DNA of 9,348 nucleotides from Gallionella sp. UBA6045 (GTDB lineage: Bacteria; Pseudomonadota; Gammaproteobacteria; Burkholderiales; Gallionellaceae): the NCBI GenBank assembly GCA_002429165.1, contig DIYV01000042.1, forward strand, positions 22,772-32,119, in the 5' to 3' direction. The notes under the pieces are model-generated. The model made no database searches. It had not been told where the DNA came from and saw only the letters and a program-made list of their open reading frames with translations. Made by a program: the position numbers and the translations under genes. This document shows positions 1 through 6,645 of this stretch, piece by piece. How positions within the stretch are numbered: the stretch's first letter is position 1; each line of letters opens with the position of its first letter.

Positions 1-522
1 CGCGACCATCCCACCGCCGAAATGGCATTCCGCGCCGCGATGACCGGGCATCAGGTGTATTCGACGCTGCACACCAATTCGGCAATAGGCGCGATACCGC
101 GCCTGCTCGACATCGGCATCCTGCCGGACATCATGGCCGGCAACATCATCGGAGTCGTGGCACAACGACTGATACGCATTTTGTGCAATGAATGCAAATA
201 CCCATACTCGCCGGATGCATCGGAACGAAAGCTGCTGGGTCTCACTGCCCAGCAAGACATCACCCTGTATCGGGCTGCCGGCTGTGAATCCTGCAACCAT
301 CAGGGGTACAAGGGGCGCATGGCCATCATGGAATTGCTCAAACTGGATTTCGATCTGGACGATCTGGTTTCGCAGCGCGCCAGTACACGCCAAATCAGGG
401 AGGCTGCACTCGAGAAGGGTTTTCGTCCGCTGGCGCTGGACGGGATCCGGCGCATCCAGCAAGGCATCACCTCGATTGCGGAAGTCAGCCGCATTGTGGA
501 TCTGACCGACCGGCTGGGTTAA
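1..522 (+). CDS. Type II secretion / type IV pilus assembly ATPase (GspE/PilB family), C-terminal part
   Basis: This is the last 173 codons of a cytoplasmic hexameric secretion ATPase, which hydrolyses ATP to drive pilin extraction and assembly through the GspF/PilC platform. The frame is open from base 1, so the gene begins before the window. The visible part opens with RDHPTAE and continues to TGHQVYSTLHTN, the conserved Asp-box/His-box region that follows the Walker B motif in this family. VVAQRLIRILC follows, then a tetracysteine zinc site made of two CxxC pairs (Cys62/Cys65 and Cys95/Cys98 of the visible part), typical of GspE and PilB. The C-terminal helical end (IQQGITSIAEVSRIV) is also typical. 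The Walker A motif and N-terminal domain are outside the window. The stop codon lies 16 nt before the GspF-like gene. Whether it is GspE, PilB or MshE cannot be decided from this part alone. Confidence 0.93.
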   Translation, partial: RDHPTAEMAFRAAMTGHQVYSTLHTNSAIGAIPRLLDIGILPDIMAGNIIGVVAQRLIRILCNECKYPYSPDASERKLLGLTAQQDITLYRAAGCESCNHQGYKGRMAIMELLKLDFDLDDLVSQRASTRQIREAALEKGFRPLALDGIRRIQQGITSIAEVSRIVDLTDRLG

Positions 523-538
523 GGAGCCGGGGAACCTA

Positions 539-1741
539 ATGTCACTCTTCGCCTATCGTGCAATAGATGATCTTGGCAAGACCCATAGAGGCTTGCAGGA
601 TGCCGCCAACCAAGTGGATCTGGAACTGCGCCTTAAACGCGGCGGCCTTGATTTGATCGATGCCAAAATAGACAGTGGCGGAACAGGCTTTGGGCGTGCC
701 AAGATCAAACGCCCCGAGTTGATCACGTTTTTTTTCAACCTCGAACAACTTACCCGTGCCGGCGTTCCTTTGCTGGAAACCCTTGCCGATTTGCGCGACA
801 CCATGAACGACCAGCGCTTCCGCGAAGTCATTGCCAATCTGGTCGAGTCCATCGAAGGCGGCAAAAAGCTGTCTGAAGCGATGGCGCTGCACCCGGACGC
901 ATTTGATAAAATCTTCATCAGTCTGACCCATGCAGGTGAAGCAAGCGGACGCCTGCCGGAGGTTTTTGAACACATCACCGAATCACTGAAATGGCAGGAT
1001 GAAATGGCCTCGAATACCAAGACCATCCTGATGTATCCGGCTTTCGTCGGCACTGTTGTGGTGGCGATCACGTTTTTCCTGATGATCTACCTGGTGCCGC
1101 AACTGGTCAGTTTCATCAAAGGCATGGGGCAGGAAATTCCCATCCAGACACGCATACTGCTTGCCACTTCGTCGTTCTTTGTCAATTACTGGTATGTAAT
1201 GATCGCATCACCCATCGTGCTGGTCGTTGCGGGAAAGTTGCTCATCACCACCAGCCCGAAGATGCGCTTCAAATTCGACAAATTCAAGCTGGATATGTGG
1301 GTAATCGGCCCTATCCTACACAAAATCATTCTGGCGCGTTTCGCCAACACGTTCGCAATGATGTATGGTTCCGGCATCAACATCCTCGACTGCATCGCCA
1401 ACTCGCGCGATGTGGTCAACAATCAGGCCGTCGCCAAGAGCCTCGACGATGTCATACATGAAATCGAATCCGGCAAAAACCTGACCCAGAGCTTCCAGAA
1501 TACCAGCATGTTTCCTCCGCTGGTAATACGCATGCTCAGAGTCGGCGAAGCCACGGGTTCGCTGGACAAGGCGTTGCTCAATGTAAGCTATTTTTATGAT
1601 CGCGACGTGAAGAGTTCCATCAAAAAAGTGCAAGTCATGATCGAACCGACCATGACCATCGTGCTGGGTGCATTACTGGGCTGGGTTATGCTGTCGGTGC
1701 TGTCGCCAATCTATGATCTTATCGGCAAGGTGAAATTTTGA
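539..1741 (+). CDS. Inner-membrane platform protein, GspF/PilC family
   Basis: This 400-residue polytopic inner-membrane protein is the platform on which the assembly ATPase acts. Its length is normal for GspF/PilC. The duplicated T2SSF domain is visible. The first copy (about residues 60-185) carries GVPLLETL and GEASGRLPEVF; the second (about 262-390) carries GINILDCI and GEATGSLDKAL. Hydrophobic segments lie at about 164-190, 212-236 and 368-392, matching the family's three membrane spans. The ATG at 539 is preceded by AAGGAG (521-526), which overlaps the upstream stop codon and sits 12 nt away, a little long. The N-terminus MSLFAYRAID is also typical of the family. The gene ends in TGATG, so its stop shares one base with the start of a possible mini-ORF. 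The pilus and secretion versions cannot be separated here. Confidence 0.95.
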   Translation: MSLFAYRAIDDLGKTHRGLQDAANQVDLELRLKRGGLDLIDAKIDSGGTGFGRAKIKRPELITFFFNLEQLTRAGVPLLETLADLRDTMNDQRFREVIANLVESIEGGKKLSEAMALHPDAFDKIFISLTHAGEASGRLPEVFEHITESLKWQDEMASNTKTILMYPAFVGTVVVAITFFLMIYLVPQLVSFIKGMGQEIPIQTRILLATSSFFVNYWYVMIASPIVLVVAGKLLITTSPKMRFKFDKFKLDMWVIGPILHKIILARFANTFAMMYGSGINILDCIANSRDVVNNQAVAKSLDDVIHEIESGKNLTQSFQNTSMFPPLVIRMLRVGEATGSLDKALLNVSYFYDRDVKSSIKKVQVMIEPTMTIVLGALLGWVMLSVLSPIYDLIGKVKF

Positions 1742-1848
1742 TGGGCCGAGACTATCCATTGGAGAGGAACACAGTTGTCCGAGAAACTTTTGATGGCCGA
1801 AAGTTTTTTGGACAAAGCGCGAATAATCTGATGGGAAATCCGGGGTGA
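1741..1848 (+). CDS. Possible 35-residue coupling mini-ORF between the gspF-like and gspL-like genes
   Basis: The ATG at 1741 uses the last base of the gspF-like stop (TGATG). It has AAGGTG at 1727-1732, 8 nt upstream, as a good ribosome binding site. Its TGA at 1846-1848 overlaps the GTG start of the next gene in a GTGA arrangement. The peptide begins MGRDYPLERN and ends NNLMGNPG; it has no membrane segment and resembles no family I know. Because the downstream GTG lacks a clear Shine-Dalgarno sequence, the mini-ORF may mainly carry ribosomes to it. The ORF also spans a strong hairpin (1775-1815). Its fit between the two genes is seen directly; that it is translated is inference. The alternative is a non-coding spacer that is open by chance. 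Confidence 0.35.
   Translation: MGRDYPLERNTVVRETFDGRKFFGQSANNLMGNPG
1775..1815 (+). promoter_or_regulatory. Intercistronic 16-bp mRNA hairpin
   Basis: The arm TTGTCCGAGAAACTTT (1775-1790) pairs along its full length with AAAGTTTTTTGGACAA (1800-1815) across a 9-nt loop. The only departures from Watson-Crick pairing are two G-U wobbles. No run of U follows the stem, so it does not look like an intrinsic terminator. It lies between the platform gene and the gspL-like gene and inside the mini-ORF. Likely roles are RNA processing or stabilisation that sets the relative expression of upstream and downstream genes, or control of translation of the downstream GTG. The structure is read from the sequence; the role is inference. 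Confidence 0.6.
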
Positions 1849-3338
1849 AACAAGCACTGCTACTATTCCTGAGTGCCGATCGCTTGCATGCGCAACTCAT
1901 TGCAGGCAGCGAAACCGTGCTGCAGGGCGATTTCACCGACACCCCGGAGGGGCGGGAAAGTTTCGTGTCTTTTTTGCAGGCAACGAAGTGTCCGGCTTAC
2001 CTGCTGACCGACATGATTGAAGAGGACTTCCGTCATGACATCGTTCCGCACCTGATCGGAAGCAGCCACACCGCACTCATTCAGCGCAAGTTCGACCAGT
2101 ATTATCGCGGCACACCTTTCCGCAAAGCCACCCTGTTGCAGCGCCAAAAGACCGGACGCCGCGACGATGACATGCTGTTCTCGGCGCTGACCAATCCCGG
2201 GCTCATCATGCCCTGGCTGAATATCATGCTGGCGCAGCAAATCCCTCTTGCAGGAATATATTCGGTGCCGCAGATCAGCGAACCGCTGGTTAAAAACCAG
2301 GCATCGAAACATCTGCTGCTGATTTCCTGGGAAAGATTTTCCGGGCTGCGCCAAACCTATTTCAGCGACCATCGCCTGCAAATTTCCCGTCTGACGCCTG
2401 TTTATGCAGACCTGACATTTCAAAATGCCGTAGTTAACGAACTCAGCCGAACCTACCAATATTTGAAGAGCCTGAGTTTGCTTCCGGCGGGACAAATACT
2501 CGATGTGCGCATCCTGTGCAATGCCGATGACCGCAACGAACTGCAAAAAAAATTACCCAATGACGCGGATGTGCGCTATGACTTCGCGGATATCGACGAA
2601 GTCGGCAGGCAACTCAAGCTTGACTACCACTTCACCGATTCGGACGCCAGCCAGATCTTCCTGCGCCAACTGGCCGCCAACCGTCCCAGTACTCATTACG
2701 CCAGCGCTGAACACACCCGCTACTACACACTGTGGCAGCTGCGGCGCGCACTCAACTGGAGCAGCGGCGCGCTATTGTTGGCAAGCATATTATGGGCAGC
2801 CACAACCGTCTGGCAAAGCGGCGGGAATGTAACTGCGGCAAATGCGCTCAAGACTGAGACAGCACATCTGGTGAAGGAAGCGAAGCAAATCACGCAGGGT
2901 TTTCCCGTCACCGATACCCCTGCCGCTGACATGAAGGCAAGCGTCTCTGTCATGCGCAAACTCGATCAATACGGGTCTGCCCCGCAAATCGTCCTGAACC
3001 CGATCAGCGCCACGCTTGACCGTTTCCCGAAAATCGATGTAAACGGGCTGGATTGGAAAGAGAGCACGACCGAACCTGTTGCAATCAACACCCGTGCCGA
3101 CGTTCCCGCCGAGGTGATTACCCTGAAGGGGGATATGCTGGGTTTCGGCAATGACTACCGCGCCGCGCTGGCGTACCTGGATCGCTTCCAGCTTGAATTA
3201 AGCAAGCGCGGTTACCAGGTGACCGCCATTACCAGGCCGCTTGACGTCAGCCCCACCGGCAGTCTTGCCAATCAGAGTGAAGCGAGTGAAAATCAACTCG
3301 ACTTTTCATTCAAGCTTGTATGGAGGTCGGCAATATGA
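1845..3338 (+). CDS. Bitopic pilus/secretion assembly protein with GspL-like layout (PilM+PilN-like)
   Basis: This 497-residue protein has a large cytoplasmic N-terminal part (about 1-303), one membrane span (about 305-324, WSSGALLLASILWAATTVW) and a periplasmic part of about 170 residues. The periplasmic part begins with a helical stretch and ends in a strand-rich region (LDFSFKLVWR). This is the layout of GspL, or of a fused PilM and PilN, which join the assembly ATPase to the periplasmic alignment complex. I cannot point to clear actin-like ATP-binding motifs, so the assignment rests on layout and position. The start is GTG at 1845, because an in-frame stop at 1824-1826 leaves no earlier start; it lacks a good ribosome binding site and overlaps the mini-ORF stop. 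The end overlaps the next gene by 4 nt (ATGA). It appears to belong to a conserved but poorly named proteobacterial family. Confidence 0.75.
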   Translation: MKQALLLFLSADRLHAQLIAGSETVLQGDFTDTPEGRESFVSFLQATKCPAYLLTDMIEEDFRHDIVPHLIGSSHTALIQRKFDQYYRGTPFRKATLLQRQKTGRRDDDMLFSALTNPGLIMPWLNIMLAQQIPLAGIYSVPQISEPLVKNQASKHLLLISWERFSGLRQTYFSDHRLQISRLTPVYADLTFQNAVVNELSRTYQYLKSLSLLPAGQILDVRILCNADDRNELQKKLPNDADVRYDFADIDEVGRQLKLDYHFTDSDASQIFLRQLAANRPSTHYASAEHTRYYTLWQLRRALNWSSGALLLASILWAATTVWQSGGNVTAANALKTETAHLVKEAKQITQGFPVTDTPAADMKASVSVMRKLDQYGSAPQIVLNPISATLDRFPKIDVNGLDWKESTTEPVAINTRADVPAEVITLKGDMLGFGNDYRAALAYLDRFQLELSKRGYQVTAITRPLDVSPTGSLANQSEASENQLDFSFKLVWRSAI

Positions 3339-3949
3339 AATTCTCCAACACGGATTTTCACCTGATGCGCTGGAGCATTGCCGCGATCAGCACATCCGTA
3401 TTGCTTAGTGGCGCCATTTTGTATGCCAGCATCAAGTATGCAGACTATACCCAAAAAGATCGGCGCGTTGCCCAGAGTCAAATGAATGATGCACGCAAAC
3501 GATTAACCATGGCCCGCGAGGATCGGGAAAACCTGTCGGATTTTTCCAAGGAATATGACGTCCTCAAAGCAAACAAAATCATCGGCGACGATCACAGGCT
3601 GGACTGGATGGAAGGGTTGGAGAAACTTCGCAATCAAAATCTGGTCATCGATTTTCGCTATAACATCGCCCCGCAAAAAATCTATGCACCGCCGTCCGCC
3701 GTGGACAGCGGCAACTTCGACATACACTACAGCGAAATGAAAATGCAATTCGATTTGCTGCACGAGGGCCAGTTGCTGAATTTTTTCAATGCACTGCGCC
3801 GCCAGATCAAAGGCCGCTATCAACTCGAAGGCTGCACCCTGCAACGCGTCGAAACGGCAGATGGATCTGCCACAGCCGCCGGGGTGAATATCAAGGCAGA
3901 ATGCAGCGGCGGCTGGATTACGCTGAAGAACCGGAACACCCCATCATGA
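3335..3949 (+). CDS. PilO/GspM-like inner-membrane alignment protein
   Basis: This 204-residue protein has a short cytoplasmic N-terminus, one membrane span (about 13-33) and a charged helical, probably coiled-coil stretch (about 38-70). A compact periplasmic C-terminal domain follows, with an IHYSEMKMQFDLLHEGQLLNFFNAL-type stretch near residues 130-154. This layout is shared by PilO and GspM, which dimerise with PilN/GspL in the periplasm; sequence identity to either is not obvious. Cys167 and Cys190 could form a disulfide. The start at 3335 is chosen over an in-frame codon at 3320 because GGAGGT (3322-3327) sits 7 nt upstream and the ATGA overlap with the preceding stop is typical of coupled genes. 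The gene ends in another ATGA overlap with the next gene. Confidence 0.72.
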   Translation: MKFSNTDFHLMRWSIAAISTSVLLSGAILYASIKYADYTQKDRRVAQSQMNDARKRLTMAREDRENLSDFSKEYDVLKANKIIGDDHRLDWMEGLEKLRNQNLVIDFRYNIAPQKIYAPPSAVDSGNFDIHYSEMKMQFDLLHEGQLLNFFNALRRQIKGRYQLEGCTLQRVETADGSATAAGVNIKAECSGGWITLKNRNTPS

Positions 3950-4338
3950 GATCGACTCTCAAAATTGGCCTGATCGCCATTGGATTAACAATCCCGATGT
4001 TCACCGGCGCCGAAGAATTGGGGCGGCTGTTTTATACCCCGGAACAACGCGCACAACTTGACTACAATTATGCACAGGGCGCAGATTCAACCAATAATAG
4101 TTCCACGCTGATGCTCAATGGCATCGTGCAAAAGCATGGCGGCAAGCGCACCGTGTGGATCAACGGCGTGCCGCAACAGGCCGGCAGCAGCGATGACAAG
4201 ACACCTGAAAGCCAGTCAGTTCAGGTACCCGGCACAGCCGGCACGGTCAAACTTAAAGTCGGGCAGCGCGTATTGCTGGGCCCATCCGACCATCCGGATA
4301 CGGTCAGGCCGGATACGCCAGACACACCCAGGCAATAA
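3946..4338 (+). CDS. Exported PilP/GspC-like small protein
   Basis: This 130-residue protein has a signal peptide (about 1-22, cleavage near FTGA|EE) and so is probably periplasmic. After LGRLFYTPEQRAQLD comes a small strand-rich domain with LNGIVQKHGGKRTVWINGVPQ (split here as LNGIVQKHGG and KRTVWINGVPQ) and VKLKVGQRVLLGP. This pattern recalls the homology region of GspC/PilP-type proteins that link inner-membrane assembly parts to the outer-membrane secretin. The C-terminus is a Pro/Asp/Thr-rich tail. The ATG at 3946 overlaps the preceding stop (ATGA) and lacks a strong ribosome binding site, which suggests translational coupling. The start is internal to a longer in-frame opening from 3901, which is rejected because it lacks a signal peptide at its N-terminus. 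The PilP/GspC assignment is inferred from domain style and gene order. Confidence 0.68.
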   Translation: MRSTLKIGLIAIGLTIPMFTGAEELGRLFYTPEQRAQLDYNYAQGADSTNNSSTLMLNGIVQKHGGKRTVWINGVPQQAGSSDDKTPESQSVQVPGTAGTVKLKVGQRVLLGPSDHPDTVRPDTPDTPRQ

Positions 4339-4341
4339 ATC

Positions 4342-5634
4342 GTGTTCGCCAAACGTATAGCCATTTTCAACCCGGATAATCTATCAGGGGGAAATGCCGA
4401 GAAGCACGAACGGTCTAATGAACTATCCGGGTTTAATCAGGGTCGCGGCAAGCAGCACGGCGCGGCTTTGCTTGTCATGCTGGTAATCCTGGTCGTGGGT
4501 ATTGCCGCGATACTGGTCAATTCGTTAACTGCTTCTTCGGTTAAGACTGCCAGACAGGCAACGACTGCCGCAGCGTTGGCACAGGCCAAGGACGCATTGA
4601 TTGGCTATGCGGTCAGCGACCTCAATCGTCCTGGAGAACTGCCATGTCCTGATTTTGATAATGATGGGATGATTACCTTGGCAGATTATTCTGGAATCAA
4701 CTGCAAAAGTTTAATTGGAAGGTTGCCGTGGAAAACGCTGGGATTACCCGATCTGCGCGATGGATCAGGAGAGCATCTTTGGTACGCGATATCCGATACG
4801 TTTCATGCTAATGGCTCGACCATTATCAACAGTAACACCCAGGGTACGCTGCTGGTATACAACGCAGATGGCGTATCCCTGCAAACACAGTCTGGCTACA
4901 GCGCAGTTGCAGTAATATTTGCACCGGGCAACCCCATTGGCACACAGACTCGAAATACAGTTGCTCAACAAAACGACGCGGCAAACTACCTGGACTTTGC
5001 CAACAGTCGGAACAATGCCACCGCCAGCGGCCCCTTTATTGCGGGCGCATCATCCGACACCTTCAACGACCAACTCCTCTACATCACAACCAAGGACTTG
5101 ATACCACTGCTTGAACAACGGGTGGCCGGCGCGGTGAAAAATGCACTTGCCGATTACTATTCCCTCAACGGCTACTATCCATGGGCGGATAATTTAGGGT
5201 ATGGGTCGGATAATTATTTAGCTAATGATGGGGAAAACAGAGGGTGGTTGCCTAGAGATGCGTCTGCGGGCGGCGCACCGGACTGGGCCGCTGGCAACCT
5301 CCCTCAATGGTTTTTTGACAACCAATGGTACGCGTTGATCTACTACAGCGTAGCGCAGAAATACACGGAAGACCCCTATCATTGTTCTACCTGCGATAAC
5401 TACACGTTGAGCGTGGATGGCGCCAACGGAGTACGCGCACTTTTCTTTATGCCGGGGACACCCATCGCTCCGCAACAACGAATTAGCACATCTGATGTAG
5501 CAACTCTGTCTAATTATCTGGAAGATTCCCAGAACAAAGACAATAACAATGATCTGTATGTTACCCCCACCTCGCAAGCAGCAGACCGGGATCGGCTGTA
5601 CTGGCTGTCCTCATCGTCAATATGGAAGCCGTAA
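4342..5634 (+). CDS. Large PilX-like pilin-related protein with two internal modules
   Basis: This 430-residue protein carries a PilX/MshP-like hydrophobic N-terminal helix (QHGAALLVMLVILVVGIAAIL split at residues 38-58) preceded by a long polar leader of about 38 residues. It lacks the classical GFTLIE prepilin site, as is usual for PilX-type minor pilins. Two related modules follow. Module 1 (about 81-255) contains ALIGYAV, LPCPDFDNDG, GRLPWKTLGL, HLWYAI, VAVIFAPGNPI and DQLLYIT. Module 2 (about 264-420) contains ALADYYSLNGYYPW, RGWLP, WYALIYYSV and VRALFFMPGTPI. Cys102/Cys121 and a CxxC pair (Cys348/Cys351) may form disulfides. The gene follows its neighbour by 3 nt. The start is the GTG at 4342, the only plausible in-frame start before the hydrophobic helix, with a weak ribosome binding site, so the N-terminus is uncertain. 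It is probably a minor pilin or a pilus-tip/cargo protein. Confidence 0.75.
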   Translation: MFAKRIAIFNPDNLSGGNAEKHERSNELSGFNQGRGKQHGAALLVMLVILVVGIAAILVNSLTASSVKTARQATTAAALAQAKDALIGYAVSDLNRPGELPCPDFDNDGMITLADYSGINCKSLIGRLPWKTLGLPDLRDGSGEHLWYAISDTFHANGSTIINSNTQGTLLVYNADGVSLQTQSGYSAVAVIFAPGNPIGTQTRNTVAQQNDAANYLDFANSRNNATASGPFIAGASSDTFNDQLLYITTKDLIPLLEQRVAGAVKNALADYYSLNGYYPWADNLGYGSDNYLANDGENRGWLPRDASAGGAPDWAAGNLPQWFFDNQWYALIYYSVAQKYTEDPYHCSTCDNYTLSVDGANGVRALFFMPGTPIAPQQRISTSDVATLSNYLEDSQNKDNNNDLYVTPTSQAADRDRLYWLSSSSIWKP

Positions 5635-5635
5635 C

Positions 5636-6397
5636 ATGACTGGATCGCAAAGGCCCACTGTGAAAAAAAAGAATTGCGGCTTTACCCTGATCGAAATGGC
5701 GATGGTGCTGATGATCGTCGGGCTGTTGCTGGGCGGCTTGTTGCCAACCATATCCAGCCAGGTCGAGCAACGAAATGTGACCGAGACGCGCAAACAACTC
5801 GATGAAATCCAGCAAGCGCTGATCGGCTTTGCCGTCATCAACGGCCGACTGCCCTGTCCCGCTACTTCTGCCACCAACGGCGTGGAAAGCCCTGTAACTG
5901 GCACAGGCATCTGCGACCATCCTTATGATGGTTATCTACCCGCCGCGACTTTGGGGTTGTCGGGAACCAGCAGTTCCGGCCTGGTTCTGGACTCGTGGGG
6001 CAACCCGATCCGCTATGCAGTAACTTCATGGAACTCAAATACTTTCACTATACCGAACGGGATGCGTACGGTCGGAATATCCGGTCTCACACCCACCAGT
6101 TTGTTGGTTTGCTCATCAGCCACCAACATCACAAATTCGAGTTGCGGTTCCGGATATTTCATCACTTCCAGTGGTAATGGCGTACCAGCGGTTATATTTT
6201 CTACCGGCAAGAACGGTGCGCAAGGCAGTGCCGGTATCGGCATCGATGAGGCGGCCAACCTAGCGGGATATCCTAGATTTGTCAGCCACCTCCCCGCACC
6301 CAGCGGAGCCACCAATGGCGCGTTCGACGACATCGTCATCTGGATCTCGCCCAACGTGCTGATCAACCGCATGGTAACGGCGGGCAAGCTGCCGTAG
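5636..6397 (+). CDS. Large type IV prepilin-like protein (GspH/PilE-type N-terminus)
   Basis: This 253-residue protein has a classical type III signal: a basic leader (KKKNCG) cleaved after Gly15, then FTLIEMAMVLMIVGLLLGG, with Glu at +5 of the mature protein. A prepilin peptidase would remove the leader and methylate Phe. The body (about 57-245) repeats the module seen in the preceding gene: QQALIGFAVINGRLPCP, GYLPAATLGL, DSWGNPIRYAV, VPAVIFSTG and FDDIVIWIS. Cys74/Cys93 and Cys159/Cys170 are probable disulfide pairs. The ATG at 5636 is preferred because GGAAG (5624-5628) lies 7 nt upstream and the previous stop ends 1 nt before it. A GTG at 5660 would give a shorter leader and is the alternative. 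It is larger than most major pilins (about 150 residues), so it is probably a minor or specialised pilin. It is the last gene of the operon in the window. Confidence 0.85.
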   Translation: MTGSQRPTVKKKNCGFTLIEMAMVLMIVGLLLGGLLPTISSQVEQRNVTETRKQLDEIQQALIGFAVINGRLPCPATSATNGVESPVTGTGICDHPYDGYLPAATLGLSGTSSSGLVLDSWGNPIRYAVTSWNSNTFTIPNGMRTVGISGLTPTSLLVCSSATNITNSSCGSGYFITSSGNGVPAVIFSTGKNGAQGSAGIGIDEAANLAGYPRFVSHLPAPSGATNGAFDDIVIWISPNVLINRMVTAGKLP

Positions 6398-6403
6398 GAC
6401 AAT

Positions 6404-6484
6404 TGTCATTTCGAGCCCTCCGGCTGCGTTCCGGGCAGGCTACGCGAAAAATCTTAAGATTCCTCACATTCGTTCGGAATGACA
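6404..6484. repeat. 81-bp palindromic intergenic repeat
   Basis: The stretch begins TGTCATTTCGA and ends TCGGAATGACA, an 11-bp inverted repeat with one mismatch that pairs as G-U in RNA. A perfect 10-bp palindrome, ATCTTAAGAT, lies inside it (6451-6460). It starts 7 nt after the stop of the prepilin gene. Elements with TGTCATT...AATGACA ends and an AATCTTAAGATT-like core resemble dispersed palindromic repeats that I recall from other bacterial intergenic regions; that comparison is from memory. It could act as a terminator or mRNA-end stabiliser for the operon. No transposase is present. Confidence 0.6.
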
Positions 6485-6556
6485 CACTACTCGTTCGGAT
6501 GCACCCAATCAGTTCGGAATGGCGCCTCTCCAGGCGTGCCGTAATATCGGCAGTTG

Positions 6557-6585
6557 TTGAACAAACCCACCTTGTCCTTTATAGT
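6557..6585 (+). promoter_or_regulatory. Candidate sigma70 promoter for the DUF4160 relic
   Basis: TTGAAC (6557-6562) and TATAGT (6580-6585) are separated by exactly 17 nt, matching the -35 and -10 consensus at 4/6 and 5/6 positions. Transcription would begin near 6592, about 54 nt before the ATG at 6646. This suggests that the accessory gene relic had its own promoter and was not the last gene of the pilus operon. Confidence 0.45.
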
Positions 6586-6645
6586 GCCCGCATGAAACAT
6601 GCCGCCGACATTCCGGCACAGTTAATAACCACGTGATACAGTGCA

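Noticed and set aside
1863..2546. 227-codon minus-strand open frame opposite the gspL-like gene
   Set aside because: It is antisense to a gene well placed in the operon; it has no own ribosome binding site or domain pattern.
3320..3334. Earlier in-frame start for the PilO/GspM-like gene
   Set aside because: The start at 3335 has a GGAGGT 7 nt upstream and an ATGA overlap; the earlier codon would place that Shine-Dalgarno sequence inside the coding region.
6521..6540. Short GGCGCCT/AGGCGTGCC hairpin as a terminator
   Set aside because: The stem is short and imperfect, with no following T-run, and could arise by chance.
6403..6636. Plus-strand open frame of 77 codons after the prepilin gene
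   Set aside because: It starts inside the palindromic repeat, has no ribosome binding site and no recognisable protein features; its composition follows the repeat sequences.
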